A stretch of DNA of 64,000 nucleotides from Fusobacterium perfoetens ATCC 29250 (GCF_000622245.1 NZ_KK211416.1:62001-126000); one strand, 5' to 3'. Positions 55,530-63,766 are shown, counted from the first letter of the stretch. The notes: generated from the letters alone by a model not told the origin. A program made the numbers and translations.

Positions 55530-56138
55530 TTATTTTTTAAATACTATTTTTGACTCTGTTCCATTTAATAATCTGGAAATATTTGTTTTATGTTTATAAA
55601 TAACAAACGCTCCTATAAAAATACTTAATATAGAAAGTGTTAGTTTATCTACTCCTTCTTTTACTGGTAATATTAATACCATTATAGGTAATATAACAGA
55701 TGCCACTATAGAAGATAGTGAAACATATCTAGTAGTAAATACAACAATTAAAAATCCTAGAACAGCTATTCCTACAGGTTTTGGTGCTAAAAATAAAAAT
55801 ACTCCTAAACTTGTAGCAACACCTTTTCCACCTTTAAAATTTAGGAAACAAGAAAAAGTATGTCCTAAAATTGCTACTAAACCTACAACAACTATAAATT
55901 TATCAGACACTTCCATTTTTTGAGCTACAACAAGTGGTAAATATCCTTTTAAAGCATCAATTACTAATGTCATTATTCCATAAACTGCCCCTAAATTTCT
56001 ATAGGCATTAGTTGCTCCTGAATTTTTACTTCCAACAGTTCTTATATCTATCCCTTTAAAAGTTTTCCCTATCCAAACTCCACTAGCTATAGAACCTGAA
56101 AAATAAGCAAGTAAAATTAAAAAAATATATTTTATCAT
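55530..56138 (-). CDS. plsY: Glycerol-3-phosphate acyltransferase PlsY
   Basis: 202 residues with five membrane helices. The three family motifs are present: SGSIASGVWIGK, GSKNSGATNAYRNLG and FKGGKGVATSLGV. It acylates glycerol-3-phosphate using acyl-phosphate. First gene of plsY-gpsA-sigma-dnaN. AGAAGGAGAAAC precedes the ATG; a TATAAT at 56188-56183 with a weak -35 is the likely promoter. Confidence 0.95.
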   Translation of the reverse strand: MIKYIFLILLAYFSGSIASGVWIGKTFKGIDIRTVGSKNSGATNAYRNLGAVYGIMTLVIDALKGYLPLVVAQKMEVSDKFIVVVGLVAILGHTFSCFLNFKGGKGVATSLGVFLFLAPKPVGIAVLGFLIVVFTTRYVSLSSIVASVILPIMVLILPVKEGVDKLTLSILSIFIGAFVIYKHKTNISRLLNGTESKIVFKK

Positions 56139-56438
56139 AATGTTTCTCCTTCTAACTTAAACTTTTTTATATTACATCAATTATTATATCATATTTTTTT
56201 CATAAAATCTATTTATTAACATTTTTTAGAACAAAAATACTATCATTTTTAGTTTAAATATATCTGCATTATATCATATTTGAATTTTTTTTTAAATAAT
56301 TAAAAGAATTTAATTGATTTTTATTGATATTTCAATAAAAAATAAAATTTGGTGTAAATGGGTGTAAACTGGCGATTTAATTTTTTTGAAAAAATTTATT
56401 AAAATAATAAGTAAAAAATATATAAAAGGAGAATAAGA
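56139..56438. other. Intergenic control region between plsY and the primase-helicase gene
   Basis: Holds the plsY -10 on the minus strand (56188-56183), a 22-base palindrome with nine-base arms TTTTATTGA/TCAATAAAA (56319-56340), two adjacent ten-base direct repeats (56351-56370), and an AATTTTTT/AAAAAATT palindrome near 56381-56398. No coding frame with a ribosome site is seen. Confidence 0.6.
56351..56370 (+). repeat. Tandem direct repeat GGTGTAAATG / GGTGTAAACT
   Basis: Two copies of GGTGTAAA exactly ten bases apart, one helical turn, relatively G-rich in a very AT-rich stretch, about 70 bases before the primase-helicase start. Probably a protein-binding site. Confidence 0.65.
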
Positions 56439-58793
56439 ATGAGATATAATTTTAAAATCTATGGAAAACATTTAAGATTTGAATACTGCCCTATTTGTCA
56501 AAAAATAAAATTAACAAATCCATGCTTTGATATAAATCTTGAAAATAATACTTATTATTGTTATTCACAGGGAAAAGGGGGAAAAGTAGAAGATTTAAAA
56601 AAATTAGGTTTTGATTTTGATGTAAGAAAATATAAGGAATATAAATTAACTAAAAGAAACAATAAAAGTTTAAAACTAAATGTTGATTTTAATAATTTAA
56701 TATTAGAAAGAAAAAATAAATTTTTAGGGGATGATTGGATTAAATATTTAAAAGGGCGAGGAATAAGTAACAAATATTTAGAAAAATTTGTGAGACTTGG
56801 TAAAAATAATTCTATGATGATACCTATAACTAATGGAAAAGAGGTAGTTGGAATAAAGTATAGGACTATGGATAAAAAAATTTTTTCAGAAAAGGGAAGT
56901 TCATCAGACTATCTTTTAAATTGGAATCATATATTTGATAATTCATATCTTATAATAGTTGAAGGAGAGATTGATTTATTAAGTGTAATAGAAGTAGGAT
57001 ATGAAAATGTTGTAAGTATTCCTTTTGGAATAAAAAATCTTAAAGCTATTGAAAATCAAAAAGAATGGATAAGTAATTTTAAAAAAATTATAATTGCAAC
57101 AGATAACGATAAACAAGGAAAACAGGGAAAAGATAAAATTATAGAACTTTTAAAAAATATAAGAAGTAAATTATATAAAGTTGATTGTGGTAAATATAAA
57201 GATTTTAATGAAATATTAGAAAATGAAGGAAAAGAAAAGCTAAAAAAAGTTATAGAGAAAGCTGAAAAGATAGATATTTCTCTTTCACCATTTTGTAAGG
57301 GAGAGGATGGATATTATCTTTTGAAAAATGGATTTGAAGTAAAAATTACTGATTTTCTCTTAGAAATTATAGGTTATTCAGATAATTATATATCAGGAAT
57401 AGTAAAAAATAATGGAAGAGAAAAAGAATTTTTTTGTAGTAAAGTAGAATTACTTTCAAAAGAGGGGATAGTAAAAAATTTAGGTTATTATTTAGGAACT
57501 ACTTCGTCAATTTCAAATTTTTGGAGTTGGATTATTGACGAGAATATAGAAAAATATATAGAAGAGATTAAATATTATGGAATAATTGATAATAAATTTT
57601 ATGATTCATCTTCTAAAATTATTTGTGATAAAAAAGATTTAGATATAAGAAAAATAGAAGAAATAGAAAATTTCACTAAAGAAGAAAAAGAATGGCTTAA
57701 TAAGAATATTATTTATATGAGAAAGGATACAAATCAAAGTCTTTTAGGGTTATGTTGGGGATTAGGAAGATTTCATATTGATAGTACTTATCCATTATTA
57801 GAAGTATCAGGGACAACAAGTATTGGTAAAACAGAATATATAGAATTTTTAATTCGTATGATGTTTGGAACAAGAGAGAATATAAAATCTTTTTCAACAC
57901 TTACAAATCATCAAATTAGAGCTATTTCTAGTTGCTCAAATATAACACCTTGGGCAATAGATGAGGTAAAGATAAGTGGAAAAAGTCTAAAAGATAAAGC
58001 TACAGATTTATATTCTACAATTCGTTCTATATATGATAATAAAACTATAAATCAAGGAAACCTTACAAATAAATTAACAGAGTTTAAACTTTGTACTCCT
58101 CTTATAATTTCAGGAGAAAGCGAATTATCAGATGTATCTATAAAAAATAGAATGATATCTGTTTATTTAAAGAAAGAAAATAAAAGTGAAGATGAGATAT
58201 TTTTTAAATTAAAAAATAGTGAAATTTTAGAAAAATTAGGAAAATATGCACTTAATAATAGATTAAATAATGGTAAAATAATTATTCCACAAGATGAAGT
58301 AAGAAAAAAACTTATCAGTGTAAATGACGAAAGACAATTATATAATGGAATGTGTATATTAACAGGGCTTAAAGCCTTAAAAGATATAGTAAATATTAAT
58401 GATGAGATAGAAAATAATTTTATAAAATATTTAGATAGATTGCTTTCAGATTATTATAATGTTATTAAGAATTTTTTAGAACTTTTAGAACTTGTAAAAG
58501 AATCAGGAAAAGCGACTAATCACTTTTATCAAATTAAAAATGAAAGACATTTTATAAGATTTAACCTTTTGTATAAGGCAATATCAGAAGAACATTATCT
58601 TACAAATAGTACATTAGAATTATTAGATATGAGAACTTTGAAAAAACAATTAATAGAAGAAAAATTTATAATAAATGACAGAATAGCAATGAGATTTCCT
58701 AAAAGTGAAATATCTAAAGAATTAACTTTAACTAGAGCTTGTGAAATTCAAAAAAATAATATTTTTATAAAAGGTTTTTTAGAAAAAGATTAA
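56439..58793 (+). CDS. Mobile-element primase-helicase (zinc finger, TOPRIM, P-loop ATPase)
   Basis: 784 residues. N-terminal zinc-finger-like Cys set (CPIC at 17-20, NPC, YYC). TOPRIM domain about 170-255 with VEGEIDLLS and ATDNDKQGKQGKD (Glu and DxD). C-terminal ATPase about 450-640 with Walker A SGTTSIGKTEY and Walker B PWAIDEVK, of the DUF927/phage-satellite helicase type. Such proteins start replication of plasmids, satellites and integrated elements. No integrase, relaxase or capsid genes accompany it. AAAGGAG precedes the ATG. It contains no GATC site, unlike the restriction gene downstream. Confidence 0.85.
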   Translation: MRYNFKIYGKHLRFEYCPICQKIKLTNPCFDINLENNTYYCYSQGKGGKVEDLKKLGFDFDVRKYKEYKLTKRNNKSLKLNVDFNNLILERKNKFLGDDWIKYLKGRGISNKYLEKFVRLGKNNSMMIPITNGKEVVGIKYRTMDKKIFSEKGSSSDYLLNWNHIFDNSYLIIVEGEIDLLSVIEVGYENVVSIPFGIKNLKAIENQKEWISNFKKIIIATDNDKQGKQGKDKIIELLKNIRSKLYKVDCGKYKDFNEILENEGKEKLKKVIEKAEKIDISLSPFCKGEDGYYLLKNGFEVKITDFLLEIIGYSDNYISGIVKNNGREKEFFCSKVELLSKEGIVKNLGYYLGTTSSISNFWSWIIDENIEKYIEEIKYYGIIDNKFYDSSSKIICDKKDLDIRKIEEIENFTKEEKEWLNKNIIYMRKDTNQSLLGLCWGLGRFHIDSTYPLLEVSGTTSIGKTEYIEFLIRMMFGTRENIKSFSTLTNHQIRAISSCSNITPWAIDEVKISGKSLKDKATDLYSTIRSIYDNKTINQGNLTNKLTEFKLCTPLIISGESELSDVSIKNRMISVYLKKENKSEDEIFFKLKNSEILEKLGKYALNNRLNNGKIIIPQDEVRKKLISVNDERQLYNGMCILTGLKALKDIVNINDEIENNFIKYLDRLLSDYYNVIKNFLELLELVKESGKATNHFYQIKNERHFIRFNLLYKAISEEHYLTNSTLELLDMRTLKKQLIEEKFIINDRIAMRFPKSEISKELTLTRACEIQKNNIFIKGFLEKD

Positions 58794-58803
58794 ATTATAA
58801 ATA

Positions 58804-59137
58804 TGTGCCACTTGTTGCCAAAAGTGTGCCAGAACTTAAAATTTTTAATTGGATATAAAATAATGAATTATAAAGAATGTGTATAAAAGTGTGCCAAAAA
58901 ATATTTAAAAAAATATAGTTATAAATTATTAAAAATAAATAAGTTAAAAACTATTTGTTGCCAAAATAAAAAATATTTCATCTGTATATAAAAAAATTTC
59001 TGAATCAGTTTTTATAAAAAATAGTTGTATAGGGAAAAGAAATTTTTGGCACAAATATATAAATTTTATTCTAATTTTAACAAATATCAATGATAAAATT
59101 GTTGCCAAAAATATTTTTGAGAGAATTTTTGTTACCA
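58804..59137. repeat. Iteron-like array with TGCCA core (consensus near TTGTTGCCAAAA)
   Basis: Eight copies of a motif around TGCCA: starts of the core at 58806, 58816, 58827, 58892, 58959, 59103 on the plus strand, 59051 on the minus strand, and a TACCA variant at 59133. The first three are ten and eleven bases apart, on one face of the helix. They lie directly downstream of the primase-helicase, as origin iterons often do. Confidence 0.6.
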
Positions 59138-59192
59138 AAAGTTAAAATTTTCATTGAAAAATTAAAAACTTTGAAAGTTGTTAGGAGATTTT

Positions 59193-59336
59193 ATGGATAG
59201 TTATGAAAATTTTGAATTTTTAAGTGAAAAAGAAATTTTAGATAAAGCAAAGCCTCTTAAATATTCTGAAAAGGTTTTGCTTGATAGTGTTTTGAGAAAA
59301 TTAGGGGGATATAACTTATATAAAGGAAATGGGTGA
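59193..59336 (+). CDS. Small protein (47 aa) of unknown function, possibly truncated
   Basis: Predicted MDSYENFEFLSEKEILDKAK and onward to YNLYKGNG. AGGAG sits six bases before the ATG. Acidic and helical at the N-terminus. The frame continues without stops for 31 codons past the TGA at 59334-59336 until a TAA at 59430, so the gene could be a longer one broken by a nonsense change. It begins after the iteron-like array. No family recognised. Confidence 0.5.
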   Translation: MDSYENFEFLSEKEILDKAKPLKYSEKVLLDSVLRKLGGYNLYKGNG

Positions 59337-59836
59337 TTTTTTGGGAATATATTTTTAACTTTTAAAATAGGAACTAGAGTTGTTGTACTAACTAAATCTA
59401 TATTGAATATTGTTAGGGCTAGGGAACACTAAGAGTGGGAATAAAGGGAGTGTGAAAGATTAGGATATTTTAGGATAGAATAGAAACTCTTAATAATTTG
59501 AGAGCTTATATCTGAAATTATTTAAGTTGCTTGTAATTTGTATAAAAAACTAAAGAGAATTAATAGATATTTTAGTATTTTTTATTATTTTCTTTAATTG
59601 TAAAAAATGCTTTTTTAGTGAGTTTAAAAATTTCTCTATATCATTTTCAGAGATAAGATTTAAATTAGAGGATGAATTTTTCATAAAATTAATACATAAA
59701 AATTTATTTTAATTTAAATTATTAGCATAATTTATTTTTATAAATATTTTTCTTTTAATAATAAAACTAAAAATTGGTAGATCATAAAATTTTTAATTTG
59801 AGAATTTAAAGCTCTTTAAATGTTTAACTAAATAAT
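59337..59836. other. Non-coding or decayed stretch before the restriction gene
   Basis: About 500 bases without a convincing gene. It holds the readthrough frame described for the small protein (to 59432) and a 44-codon minus-strand frame (59684-59550) with no ribosome site. One GATC is at 59780. I see no transposase or integrase remnant that I can name. Confidence 0.5.
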
Positions 59837-59878
59837 ATTGATTTTTTTATCAATTATGTTATAATTAATCATTGATAA
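59837..59878 (+). promoter_or_regulatory. Promoter and candidate operator of the restriction-modification gene
   Basis: -35 TTGATT (59838-59843), 16 bases, -10 TATAAT (59860-59865). Three half-sites overlie it: ATTGAT (59837), ATCAAT (59849, inverted) and ATTGAT (59871). The last two form the perfect eight-base inverted repeat TTATCAAT / ATTGATAA around the -10. Confidence 0.65.
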
Positions 59879-59897
59879 GTTAAAAGGAGTTATAAAT

Positions 59898-62261
59898 ATG
59901 TCAAAAGTTAAAGTTTCAAGAGAACGTAATGTAGATACTAAAATTGTGCCTACTCTTTTAAAAAAATTAGGTTATAAAGATGATGATTGGGAAGCAGATT
60001 ATCCTCTTTCTTCGGGAAGAACAACAGTAGCTGCAGATTTTTTAGTTTCATCTAATAGAGAAGATACAGAAAATGCGATTAATTTGATTATTGAATCAAA
60101 GAAAGATACAGAAATATTATCTAATTATATTGATCAAGCTGTTTCTTATGGAAGATTAGTAAAAGCGAGATATTCTATTCTAATAAATACAAATGAATAT
60201 ATTGTTATAAGTAATAACAATAAAAAAGAAATAATGTCTGGGAAAGTTTCAAATTTAAATAAAGTTTTTATCGAAACTTTTAAAAAAGAAAATTATTTTA
60301 AAAGAGAAAATTTGGTTTGTTTTTCCTCTATTCAAATATCAGAAGCTCAAAAAATAGTTAATACAATAGAAAGTGTAAAAGATTTTAATAAAATCCTTAT
60401 AGAATGCCAAGATATTATAAGAAATAATGATGGATTAACTGGTTCAGATGCTTTTGATGAATTGAGTAAAATTCTTTTTATAAAGATCTATTTAGAAAAT
60501 TGTGATAAAAACTTTGTTTTTTCCACAAAAAAAATTTTAGAAAATAATAAGGACGGAATTAATTGGACAAAAAATCAATTTGACAACGTTAAAAAAGAAT
60601 ATTCTTTACTTTTTGAAAAAGATGAATCAATTGCTTTAAAACAAGAAACTGTTTCTAAAATTGTAGAAAAATTAGAAAAATATGATCTTAAACATACAAA
60701 TGTTGATATTAAAGGAAATGCATATGAAATCCTTTTAGGAAAAACATTTATAGGATCTTTAGGACAACATTTTACTCCAAGAACAGTGGTTAATTTTATG
60801 TTAGAAATGTTAAATCCAGTTGCTATGATGAATGATTCATATATACCTACTATTATAGATCCATCTTGTGGAACGGGAGGTTTTTTAGTTCGATGTTTAG
60901 AGTTATATTTAGAAAAAGCAAAACAATTAAAATTTGATTCAGAAAAAATTAAACAAATTAGAGAAAAAAGTATATATGGAATAGATTTAAACCCTAGAGC
61001 AGCTAAAGTAACTAAAATGAATTTATCATTGCATGGTGATGGGCATGGAAGTATTTATACAGGAAATGGACTTGAAGAACAAAAGGGAATTGAAGGAAAA
61101 AAATTTGATATAATTTTAACTAATCCTCCTTTTGGTGTACAAATTAGTGAAGAAAAAATTTTAAAGAAATTTAGTTATTCAAAAACAGAAAAAGGACAAG
61201 TTAAAAAAAGTGCAGATAGTACTTATTTATTTATGGAACATTGCTTAAATCTTTTAAATGAAACAGGAAAAATAGGAATAGTTCTTCCTAATGGAATATT
61301 AAATAACTCAAATGATAAAAAAAGTAGAGAAAATATTTTAAAAAATATTTCTATTGATGCATTAATTTCATTACCTAACAAATCATTTAAATTTGCTAAA
61401 GCTAATGCATGTACTAGTATTTTATTTGGAAATAAGATCTTAAATCATGATAAATATATTTTTATGGCACTTCCTGAAGAAATTGGTTATGAAAGAGTAA
61501 CACAGTATGCTTCAGAGATTAAACAAAATGATTTTTTTCCTATTTTAAAGGAATATAATAATTATTGCATTAATAAAAAAATTTATGAAACTAATGACAA
61601 AGAATATATAATTTTAAGTGAGAAACCTATTACATTTTTAATAAGGCGAGATTTAGTAACTTCAAAAAGATTAGATGCATCATATTACTATTCAGAATAT
61701 ATTTTTCATAAACATATATCCACAAATTGTGTAAGATTATCTATTTATGCTAAAGAGGTAGAAAGAAATTTATTAACAATAAAAGAACCCATAAAATATA
61801 TAGAAATAAAAAATATTGTACCTGCTATTGGAAATATATGTAGTTATAGTATTATAGAAAATGAAAAAGAAAGGCCATCAAGAGCAAAAAGATTGTTGCA
61901 ATCGAATGAAATTATTGCTGCTCGTATGACAGATTGTGAAAAAAATGTTGCTATTGTTTCTGAACAATATCAAAATTCATTAGCAACTAATGGATTTATT
62001 CATTTAATTCCTATTCCACCAATGACAACAGAATGTTTATATTATTTATTAAGAAGTGATTTTAATACACAACAAATTAGATGGAAATCATCAAATACAA
62101 TTATGCCAAGTATATATGAAGAAGAATATTTGAATAATTGGATGCCAAAATTAAGTATAGAACAAATAAAACAAATAACAAAAAGAATAAAAAATAGTAT
62201 TGAAAAGTTACAGAAGTCTATAAATGATTTTGATATTGAAATTAATAATAAATTATATTAA
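59898..62261 (+). CDS. Single-chain restriction-modification protein (nuclease + N6-adenine methylase + specificity domain)
   Basis: 787 residues. Residues 1-110 are an HsdR-N-like PD-(D/E)XK nuclease: D47, E66-S-K68 and the QxxxY motif at Q79. Residues about 170-560 are an HsdM-type N6-adenine methylase: TFIGSLGQHFTPRTVVNFM, SAM motif I DPSCGTGGF (321-329) and catalytic NPPF (409-412). Residues about 590-787 resemble one HsdS target-recognition unit (YIEIKNIVPAIGNI, SSNTIMPSIYEEEYLNNW) plus a helical arm. No helicase. The order R-M-S matches type IIG enzymes, though shorter than most. AAAAGGAG precedes the ATG. It carries six of the window's eleven GATC sites, suggesting recent acquisition. 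Confidence 0.85.
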   Translation: MSKVKVSRERNVDTKIVPTLLKKLGYKDDDWEADYPLSSGRTTVAADFLVSSNREDTENAINLIIESKKDTEILSNYIDQAVSYGRLVKARYSILINTNEYIVISNNNKKEIMSGKVSNLNKVFIETFKKENYFKRENLVCFSSIQISEAQKIVNTIESVKDFNKILIECQDIIRNNDGLTGSDAFDELSKILFIKIYLENCDKNFVFSTKKILENNKDGINWTKNQFDNVKKEYSLLFEKDESIALKQETVSKIVEKLEKYDLKHTNVDIKGNAYEILLGKTFIGSLGQHFTPRTVVNFMLEMLNPVAMMNDSYIPTIIDPSCGTGGFLVRCLELYLEKAKQLKFDSEKIKQIREKSIYGIDLNPRAAKVTKMNLSLHGDGHGSIYTGNGLEEQKGIEGKKFDIILTNPPFGVQISEEKILKKFSYSKTEKGQVKKSADSTYLFMEHCLNLLNETGKIGIVLPNGILNNSNDKKSRENILKNISIDALISLPNKSFKFAKANACTSILFGNKILNHDKYIFMALPEEIGYERVTQYASEIKQNDFFPILKEYNNYCINKKIYETNDKEYIILSEKPITFLIRRDLVTSKRLDASYYYSEYIFHKHISTNCVRLSIYAKEVERNLLTIKEPIKYIEIKNIVPAIGNICSYSIIENEKERPSRAKRLLQSNEIIAARMTDCEKNVAIVSEQYQNSLATNGFIHLIPIPPMTTECLYYLLRSDFNTQQIRWKSSNTIMPSIYEEEYLNNWMPKLSIEQIKQITKRIKNSIEKLQKSINDFDIEINNKLY

Positions 62262-62275
62262 ATAAAAAATAACTT

Positions 62276-62322
62276 AATTATAAAAGATACTTTTATAAAT
62301 TATAAGAGTATCTTTTATAATT
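62276..62322. terminator. Hairpin between the restriction gene and fic
   Basis: A perfect 15-base inverted repeat (arms 62276-62290 and 62308-62322) with a 17-base loop, all A/T-rich, followed by only a poor T-run. A weak terminator or an mRNA-processing structure. Confidence 0.5.
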
Positions 62323-62361
62323 TATAATATATTTAACATAAAAATAAAGAGGTGATTTTCA

Positions 62362-63603
62362 ATGGAAAATTATAAGCCTTTAGAAAAACTTTATTATAAA
62401 AAAATTAATATAGAACAAGAATATTTAAAAAGAATAAATGATAGTTTATGCTATAAGAGTAAATTAGAAATATTTCCTATAAAAAATGGAGAAAGAAATG
62501 TTAAAAAAAGATTTTTACTTTTTTATCTTTTACTTCCTGAAATACAGGCATTACAAGAGAAAATAGAAATGAATAGTCGTGAAATTTCACACATAACTTT
62601 CCATCTTCCAAATTTAATTAAAAGAGCTTGTCTTAATGATATTATGGTAAATGAAATTATTAGAACAAATAGGATAGAGGGAGTTTTTTCAACTAAAGAA
62701 GAAATTTACAATGTTATTAATTCAAAGAAAATAACTCGTTATTCAGGAATAGTAAAACAATATCAAGAGATTATTAATAATAATATAAAAACTATAACTT
62801 CTCCTGAAGAAATAAGAGAACTTTATGATAAAATCTTTTCAGAAGATATTTTAAAAAATTCTGAAAACAAATTAGATGGAAAATTATTTAGAATAAGTGA
62901 AGTATATATTAAAGATTATAAAGAAAAAACTGTCCATAAAGGTGATGTAACGGAAGAAAGAATATTATTACATCTTAATACTTTAATTGAATTTATGAAT
63001 GAACATGATGTTCCACCATTAGTAAAAGCATGTATAACACATTATTATTTTGAATATATACATCCTTTTTATGATGGAAATGGAAGATTTGGAAGGCTTC
63101 TTTTTTCCATGTATTTAGCAAAAAAATTAGATATTTATACAGGGCTATCTCTTTCTTATGCTATATCTAATGAAAAGAATAATTATATTAAAGCATTTTT
63201 AGAAGTAGCAAATGAAAAAAATTATGGAGAACTGACTTTTTTTATAATAGGAATGCTTAATTTTATTATAAAAGGACAAGAAAGTCTTATTAAAATGTTT
63301 AGAAAGAAGTTTCAAAAAGTGCAACGAGCTAGTAATTATATTTATGCTTTAAATGATATTGGAAAAACTGAAAAAGATATTTTATTTCTTTATGTTCAAA
63401 ATTTTATTTTTGCAAGAAATACTCCTTTAGCTGATGATAGAATAAGTTTTTATACTTCGATAAACCCTAAACCATTAAAAATATATTTATTAAATTTGAC
63501 AAGAAAAGGATATATTACTAAACTTTCTAATCATACATTAGAAAATTATCCACATGTTAGAGTTATATCAAGTGGAGTAAAAAAAGTATTTGATTTTCTA
63601 TAA
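62362..63603 (+). CDS. Fic-family protein, class II (auto-inhibited AMP-transferase)
   Basis: 413 residues. The complete active-site motif HPFYDGNGRFGR is at 234-245. An N-terminal inhibitory motif TNRIEG (T102-G107, pattern S/T-x3-E-G/N) marks class II Fic, in which E106 would block ATP until released. The C-terminal 90 residues form a winged-helix domain. Fic enzymes transfer AMP from ATP to protein hydroxyls; the target is unknown. It is about 100 bases after the restriction gene with its own AAAGAGGTGAT; the hairpin between may leave them partly co-transcribed. It contains no GATC site. Confidence 0.9.
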   Translation: MENYKPLEKLYYKKINIEQEYLKRINDSLCYKSKLEIFPIKNGERNVKKRFLLFYLLLPEIQALQEKIEMNSREISHITFHLPNLIKRACLNDIMVNEIIRTNRIEGVFSTKEEIYNVINSKKITRYSGIVKQYQEIINNNIKTITSPEEIRELYDKIFSEDILKNSENKLDGKLFRISEVYIKDYKEKTVHKGDVTEERILLHLNTLIEFMNEHDVPPLVKACITHYYFEYIHPFYDGNGRFGRLLFSMYLAKKLDIYTGLSLSYAISNEKNNYIKAFLEVANEKNYGELTFFIIGMLNFIIKGQESLIKMFRKKFQKVQRASNYIYALNDIGKTEKDILFLYVQNFIFARNTPLADDRISFYTSINPKPLKIYLLNLTRKGYITKLSNHTLENYPHVRVISSGVKKVFDFL

Positions 63604-63737
63604 AATTTTTAAATCTTCTTTCTAATACAAGATTAAAATGTAAATCTATATTACAAACTAATGATGTTAGAAAAGAAAGAGAAAATGAAAAATGGCTAAA
63701 TATAATTTTATATAAATAATAAATTTCATAATCGTAC
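63604..63737 (+). other. Short intergenic stretch with an initiation-less frame
   Basis: A 38-codon stop-free frame without a start codon (near 63603-63719) could be the tail of a lost gene. Nothing else recognisable. Confidence 0.3.
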
Positions 63738-63766
63738 TAGAATTATTTTATAAAATATGATATACT
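63738..63766 (+). promoter_or_regulatory. Promoter of pstS (-35 TAGAAT, 17 bp, -10 TATACT)
   Basis: A TAGAAT box, a 17-base spacer with TGA next to the -10, and TATACT about 46 bases before the start. The poor -35 would fit an activated phosphate-regulon promoter, but I see no clear Pho-box repeat. Confidence 0.5.

Noticed and set aside
58944-59138. 64-codon minus-strand frame over the TGCCA array
   Set aside because: No ribosome site, and its repeated Leu-Ala-Thr comes from the iteron-like motif read in reverse; the repeat explains the region better.
59550-59684. 44-codon minus-strand frame (MKNSSSNLNLISENDIEKF start)
   Set aside because: Looks coding-like in composition, but it has no Shine-Dalgarno and no recognisable homologue, so I did not list it as a gene.
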